From positions 12,287,040-12,351,039 of the forward strand of contig NC_064042.1 of assembly GCF_932526225.1 (NCBI RefSeq): a stretch of DNA of 64,000 bases, written 5' to 3'. The DNA comes from Nematostella vectensis. Lineage: Eukaryota; Cnidaria; Anthozoa; Actiniaria; Edwardsiidae. Below the pieces are notes generated by a model. It saw only the letters and a program-made list of their open reading frames with translations. It was not told where the DNA came from and did no database searches. A program made the position numbers and the translations under genes. This document shows, piece after piece, positions 57,856 through 64,000 of this stretch (within the stretch, counting starts at the first letter, position 1; every line of letters begins with the position of its first letter).

Positions 57856-58944
57856 CAGGGGCTCATAGATAGGGGCGTCACTCTCCAGTATTGTATGGAA
57901 GGGAAGAAAGTCTTTTGCAAGAGGTGTCGGTTCTCATGCGTCTTCTTTGAATAATAATACACGGATCGTGATTGGCTTGCTTGCCATGGCGCGAACGATT
58001 CTCGAAATATGGTACCAAAAGTTTGATTGGCTTAAAGCGGGAAAGGAATGTAGTTCGAGTCTGAGTAGCCTCTACGGGCGGGGGGTGTTGTGTGACTCCG
58101 ACCGCTGGGGGCTGCGAAGGAGACTAACAGCCGATTGGGTTATCATGTTATTTTCAGAAACAAGGATCCCGAGCATCTTTGTATCTGTTTCCATTTGGTC
58201 CGCACAATATCCAGTAATGGCGAAAGTTCCTTATGCCGGATTAGTTAGCCGCTTTAGCGGAACATCGCCCCTCCACACTTGAACGAATGCCCGTTAGTTC
58301 ATATGGAGTCTAGAAAAAGAGCATCAGAATTTATATCAGACGAGAGCAACCACAAGAAGCAATGTTTTCAATCAGTGGAAGACAAAAAGTGTACGCCGAG
58401 AAGGTGCGGTGGCGACGAAAATGAGGACAAACTTGAAACAACCTCCACGGGCCGCGAAAAACTACGCTAGAAACTCCTCTGGAAACAGAGTGAAGAAAGT
58501 CTTTTGCAATGTCGTGAAGGCGGAACAATGTAAGCGTTGTTAGAAATTGGTTTCGTGTCTGATTTGATCGAGTTAAGCCCACAACACTCGGTGTTTCCAA
58601 GTGAAAATCCTCCCCATGTATTTGCCATCTTTCCGTCGAAAATCCAAGCTTGATGAAGGAATTGGCACTTTTCATCCAGTGCGGATGCTTTTCGGCTCAT
58701 ATGGATCTTTTAAAGTGCAAAGTGAATTGTTTAACCACGTTGTAATAGATTCTGGACTTGTGCTGAAGTTTGCATTTGAAACAGCGGATGTAGCATCACT
58801 TGTCGCGAAATGGTTTTCGCCCGCGCACCTCTATGTTGATTGGCTAGTTCTTGCGGGATTGTTGTTTCTAAAAATAGCGTGATAACCAAACCGGCCATAC
58901 CAAATTTACAATACATGAGTGACGCCCCTATTTATGAGCCCCTG
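57856..58944. mobile_element. hAT-like non-autonomous element (copy B)
   Basis: Equivalent of 14351-15439. Confidence 0.6.
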
Positions 58945-59319
58945 ATACAGCAGAAATGCCGTTTTAGGACTGTGTGTTTTATTTGTATCTGATTATAGCT
59001 ATTGAGTTCATCGTAATTTGATGTGCAATGGTCCGAATCTTTTTGAATGTAGAATAAAAAAAACTTAGCCTGTCTCGGGTGTCGATATTTTTTGTAAATA
59101 AGCCCTTTTTATCTAGAGATAAAACAGATTTTGAAATAAACGCCTCCCTCGTATAAGCGACTTCCAATCGCCTCGACGGTTGTAGCGGTCTGACTGACAA
59201 ATCATCAGGATCATGGAGTCATAAATGACACACATTTAGTTTTCACACGATGGATTAGACGGATAGCAAAAAGGTTGGGAAAAAACGGAAGGAAAAATAG
59301 ATAGTTGAGATAAATAGCA

Positions 59320-60355
59320 GAAATGAGTCACCTAGGTGTCCATGAATGTATCATTCGATGGGTGTCGTCATTTGTATCCAACAGGAGTCAGTATGTTAAG
59401 ATAAGGGATTCACGCTCCCATGTAATATCACCTAAGGGAGGAATCCCACAGGGCACCAGGCTAGCTCCGTTACTATTTGCAATATTGGTGAATAGATTAG
59501 CGCGCGACTGGCAGTATCGCATCAAGTATGTAGATGACGCTACAGTTTTTGAAGTTGTTCCAAGAAATTCTCCTAGCTACCTTCCGTTTGTTGCGAATGA
59601 CATAAATAGCTATGCCCTTGCACGCAATATGCGCCTTAATGCCAAGAAATGCAAAGAAATGGCCATGTGCTTCCTTACTTATAATTCTACTGAGCTTGCT
59701 CCTATGCTCATAAATGGTTGTGTTATTGAGCGCGTGGATTGCTATAAGTTGCTTGGTGTCCACATCACCAGTGACCTCTCGTGGAATACTCACTGTGATG
59801 CTATCGTGAAGAAGGCCACCAAGCGGTTGTATGCAATCCGTGCGCTCAAGAAAAGCGGTCTATCATCAAACGACCTTATTCAAGTATACTGTAGCACAAT
59901 GAGATCTGTACTTGAATATGCCTCGCCTGTCTGGTCGGCATTGCCAGAGTACTTGGTAGAGTTAGTGGAATCGGTCCAAAAAAAAGTGCTGCGCATAGTG
60001 TTTCCAAACCTCTCTTACCATGAGGCATTATCACACGCTAAATTGGAAACACTATGCCAGCGTAGAGAAACGGCATGCATCGCTCTCGTGGCAAAGGCCA
60101 AACGCGGAGGCCCCCTTAAACGCTTAATTCCTATTCCTGTAGCAACGCACCATGGGTATGGTTACGGTCCGGTACGGCGTCTGTTGTCCCCATCTGCGGC
60201 CGTACGAATAGGCTCAACAATTTCTGTACTTATCGTTATCAACAAGTTATGTAAATGTAAGGATGTATTATATATATACTGGCTGCCCTGTAATTCAGCT
60301 TTCGCTGCAATAGGGTTAATAAACACATTATCTATAAAATGATGTGCGCATCGTT
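59320..60355 (+). mobile_element. 5'-truncated LINE reverse transcriptase (copy B)
   Basis: Equivalent of 15815-16850; open frame 59323-60342 with the same YVDDAT box. Confidence 0.85.
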
Positions 60356-60509
60356 ATGCTAAACATTAATTCGATCTCATTTTTTTTAAAAATAATAACG
60401 TTTTATTACAATAGTGTAGTCGTATGATTATATGCTCATTATTTAGATATATCTTTTTTAGATTATAACGAGTCAAGTCATCCTATCCTACCAGATTTCC
60501 AGTTGAGAC

Positions 60510-61569
60510 ATGGCCAGTTCGTCGAAAGACTCGGCCAGTTGGTCGGAAGACTCGGTCAGTTCGTTGGCCGATGAGTTGAAAGATATGACCATGGGACACA
60601 AGGTAATGAGTATGAATGTTGGGAAAAATAAAAAAGACGACAAAAAAGAAGAAGTACACGCTAAAGACGACAAAAAAGAAAAAGTACACGCTAAAGACAA
60701 CAAAAAAGAAAAAGTACACGCTGAAGACGACAAAAAAGAAAAAGTACACGCTGAAGACGACAAAAAAGAAAAAGTACACGCTGAAGACGACAAAAAAGAA
60801 AAAGTACACGCTCAACAGAGAAGAGAAAAAGTGTTCGACCTGCTGAATAAAGAAAAACCCGATCTTGTTTTTTTGCAAGAGTGTTCAAGTGCTAGAGAGC
60901 TCGAGAAAAATTTACCACCGTCTTTAAATGTGTGCAGAGGGGGCAGTGAATGACACAAACAAAAGCTGTTCATGCATCGTTTTCAATAAAGATAAAATAG
61001 AAGTCTATAAACACGACTTTGGCAAAACCCATCTTTACCTTAAAGAAAATGACAAGTTATCGGATGAAGGTGAATTTCTTCAAAGGTTGTTTGTCGGACG
61101 CTGTAAATCAAAGAAAAGGTAGTTAGACCTGTTGGTTGCTTCCTATCACGGACGTCAAAATAGAAAAGGAGGAAAAGGGGCCCTAACAGATGAGGAAAAG
61201 AAATAAATTTTTATTGATTTACTAACACTGCTAGATGAAGTTTGCAACAAAGCAAAATGCTATGTTCTTGTTGGAGGTGACTTCAATCTTAATTATGCGA
61301 AAGCTAAAGAAGTAGTTCAAGAAAGATCAACCATAGCAAGTACAAGTACAACCTGTACACAAATGGCTTCGAGCGTAATAAGTAGTTCAAGAAAGAGCAA
61401 CCATAGCAAGTACAAGTACAACCTGTACGCAAGTGGCTCCGATGACATGGTGGACTATTTTATGTATAACGGTCCACCAGGTGATGTCAGCAATGTTCGA
61501 GTTGGGGATGCGATTGACCTGTTTGATCATAAACCTCTTTATGCAGATTTTAATCAAGCTATCAAATAA
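60510..61569 (+). pseudogene. Broken EEP-family gene (copy B)
   Basis: Equivalent of 17005-18064, with the same frameshift, stops and 70-bp duplication (61312-61445). Confidence 0.7.
60633..60812 (+). repeat. 30-bp minisatellite, six units (copy B)
   Basis: Same number and order of unit variants as 17128-17307. Minisatellites mutate quickly, so this supports a very recent or artificial copy. Confidence 0.97.
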
Positions 61570-62265
61570 ACCCGCCCAGAACAGACATGGAAAGAAACAA
61601 CGTTAAACCAGCTTCTCCACCAGTGTATGTTTAAGATACCTCTAGCGAGACTGATGGCAATAAGGGGAAGATCATTATTTATCGGGGGCGGGGGGAGGCA
61701 ATTTGAATTTTTTTCTGGTTCAAAAATTTCGACACACCCCAATCTAAAGCACAAAAATAGTAACCCTCCCCCAAAAAGGCGGCCAAGAATTAAGGTCCTC
61801 CCCCAGAACAGAACAAAAAAATAAAAAAGCATATTGTTTAGTTCAGAAATTATACTCTAGTTGTGAGATGCTCTACGTACGGCACGTCCTTTCAGGAGCA
61901 CCAGAAAATTATATAAACAAATGTTAGTGTTAGGACGGGTTGTAATATTGTTTAGGTTATAGTTAATTGTCGTCTAGTATTTCATGTTTCTATCTTGAGA
62001 AACGGAAGTTCTTAAGTTTTGTTTATCTTTTGAGGACTGTTTAGATTTTGTTTTTAATTGATGGTTTTCTTAGTCTAATTTGTAGTACCCCGTGGACCCT
62101 CCGCTTATGACCTTTTGTGACGCCTAAATCCAGGTTGTGTTTAGTTTTACATACGTGGCGGAATCATAGTTTCTTCTTTTCCTTTATGACGTTTTACTTG
62201 GGCAGTTAAATCTTTGGAAATATCTTTGAAACTACGTGCCATTTTCCATCCTCGGGGACCCAGGG

Positions 62266-63052
62266 CGTCGCGGAGATCGGGCACACAGGCAGCGCGCGTT
62301 TCTAATCCAATTAGTCCTCTGACTAGACCTGTCGCCATTTTCCAATTAGCGCCTGTAAAAACAGTCTCGAAATTTACACATCAAGAGGGAAGAGAAAAAC
62401 TATACGCTAAACATAACAAACAATATTGGGAAAATTATATGGAAAGGCTCAAATTATTCTAGATAGTTCAAGGGTTGAGTCAAGTTTGAGGGATTTTAAT
62501 TGAACTGTTTATTGAATTAACCTTTGATGTACAAAATAATTCCGACCGAGAAATCAAACGCATTCGAAATGAGAAGAAGTAGTACGACGTTTCTGCGGTG
62601 TATTTCGTCGATGCACAAAATCGTTTATTTCTAAAAAGAACCTCGGTTCCGAAAATATTTCGGAAGTCGGTGGTCCACTCTTCCTATCGATGTTAGGGCA
62701 TTCTCCGATGTACGCAGAAGGTAAATTACTTGCTATTTCATAATGGAGCTGAGCGGGCAAAGCGCAGAGCGTGCCCAAGTTTCTCCCTGCTCAGTGTCTG
62801 TGAAGTGTTTTGAGAAGTGTTTTCTCCATGATTAGTGTTTGTGAACTGGTGAAGTGTTTCTGAGCGTGAGGTCTGCCTGCTTTTCAAATTCACAAGGATC
62901 GCTCTGATTGGTCTCATTTTAATTTGATTACCAAATGAGACCAATCAGAGAGCGAGCTTGATTTAGTTTTTAGAAATGGGTTTTACAGAACAGTTGCCCA
63001 GGTTGTCTTTCAGTGCTCACAGCGCGGGCTGTGTGCCCGATCTCCGCGACGC
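62266..63052. mobile_element. 0.79-kb inverted-repeat element (copy B)
   Basis: Equivalent of 18761-19547, including the hairpin at 62901-62953. Confidence 0.65.
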
Positions 63053-64000
63053 GTAAATTTTATTTACACTTTATATAGAGGAATTTGTTGTAGTCAGGTG
63101 CAAGTTGTGCATGCGCAGTTTAGTTTTAAAAGTTGCTTAATCATTAGTTTAATTTTAGAGATACATTGACTTCTCTGATTATTTTGTAAATATGCTTGGA
63201 CAAGAGACCAATTCTGTCTAAAATTACCACCCACTCTTGACGTCGCAAGTAATATTCAAATTAGATATTCGGACGTCGCCGGTTTCATGCGAAAATTTCA
63301 CAAAATTGCTCATTATAGAAAGATCACAAATCAGTACAGTATTCCGTTAAAACCAAGTATTGAAAAATTGGAGGAATTATTGGTGGGATATTCACGCTAC
63401 TATATTAACTAGTCAATTTGTCAAAATAAGCAAAAGATAATTTCGTGTCATGTTCTCTTTAAACACGAACGCGCGCTATAAAAGGGAGAAACCCTTTTTC
63501 CGCCGAAAAATCTGTCAATCAAATAAGTTGAGACTCTAAAGCGTGTGTCATGGAGCTCTCGACAAACCAGATAATGAAATTGCAAGTAAAAAATTAAGTA
63601 AAAATTTTGTGATCAGAAACATACTTAAATGCAACGGTACCTGTGCACAGAAAATACAATGTTTTACAGCAGAAAAATCATATCTCATTCGTAAATAGAA
63701 AGAATTTGTCTCCCCCTTCACGTGAGTGTTAAAGTTCCCCCGTTCAAACTTAGGCATGTTTGTGGCTTTTTTCATCAATAAATCCTAAAAATTGTCGAAA
63801 AAGGAAAAATCTCTTACGGGTGTTCGATAACCGACGACGTGAATGTAAACAAACGATCGCACAACTTCATTTGTGTCGCTTCTAGTCCAAGGAGGAGTTG
63901 TTTTTTTCTTTTTCGCACGAGCGTTGTACATTTGTCAAAGACTTATCCGCTTACCAAGTGCTTTACTAAATCTTTACCCAAGTTGCATCGATATTCTTGT
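63053..64000. other. Non-coding end of the window
   Basis: Equivalent of 19548-20495; no gene recognised. Confidence 0.5.

Larger units (their letters stand above)
43506..64000. repeat. Direct large duplication, copy B
   Basis: Same sequence as 1-20495, offset 43,505 bp, cut by the window end. It starts 138 bp after the PKS stop codon at the latest; the true left edge cannot be placed because copy A is cut by the window start. The only difference seen is G at 47891 (A at 4386). Confidence 0.98.

Noticed and set aside
1-64000. Circular molecule or viral genome of 43.5 kb read past its origin
   Set aside because: The unit contains spliced host-type genes, a LINE fragment and several transposons, with no viral replication or capsid gene; a tandem or assembly duplication explains the period better.

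Overview
Kind of organism. This is an AT-rich animal nuclear genome: genes are split by GT-AG introns, non-coding stretches are long, and cut-and-paste DNA transposons, a truncated non-LTR retrotransposon and MITEs are abundant. The mix (animal-type polyketide synthase, animal Mutator-like transposon, a multi-copy uncharacterised protein family common in cnidarians, short 'GTAGCCAGGG' MITEs) suggests a cnidarian, probably an anthozoan. That is inference from memory, not a database result. A run of 200 Ns at 37352-37551 shows the sequence is a scaffold.

Layout. Positions 1-20495 and 43506-64000 are the same sequence in the same orientation, 43,505 bp apart. Every open frame keeps that exact offset, and I found one base difference (4386 A, 47891 G). 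Each copy holds, left to right: non-coding DNA; a decayed uncharacterised gene; a nest of three transposons (a TTA-flanked MITE inside a two-gene Mutator-like element inside another TTA-flanked element, which itself split an open frame); two further inverted-repeat elements; a 5'-truncated LINE reverse transcriptase; a broken endonuclease/exonuclease/phosphatase gene with a 30-bp minisatellite; and a last inverted-repeat element.

The single-copy middle (20496-43505) carries the real host genes. A hairpin-forming satellite lies at 21888-22235. A complete five-exon RING/TRAF-type zinc-finger gene is on the minus strand (30100-27971, 371 aa). A complete twelve-exon plus-strand gene (32559-36948, 350 aa) has eight consecutive short internal exons, all divisible by three and all flanked by phase-1 introns. 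The 3' part of a type I animal FAS-like polyketide synthase (37336-43367) encodes ER, KR, ACP and thioesterase domains plus a C-terminal extension. Its KS-AT-DH part is missing and does not fit in the gap.

How the parts relate. The RING gene and the microexon gene are head to head. The PKS follows the microexon gene on the same strand. In the Mutator-like element, the transposase gene and a small HMG-box-like/C2H2 gene converge, and each starts just inside its own terminal inverted repeat, which carries a CRE-like TGACGTCA site about 20 bp before the ATG. The transposase is broken by frameshifts and by the nested MITE; the accessory gene is intact.
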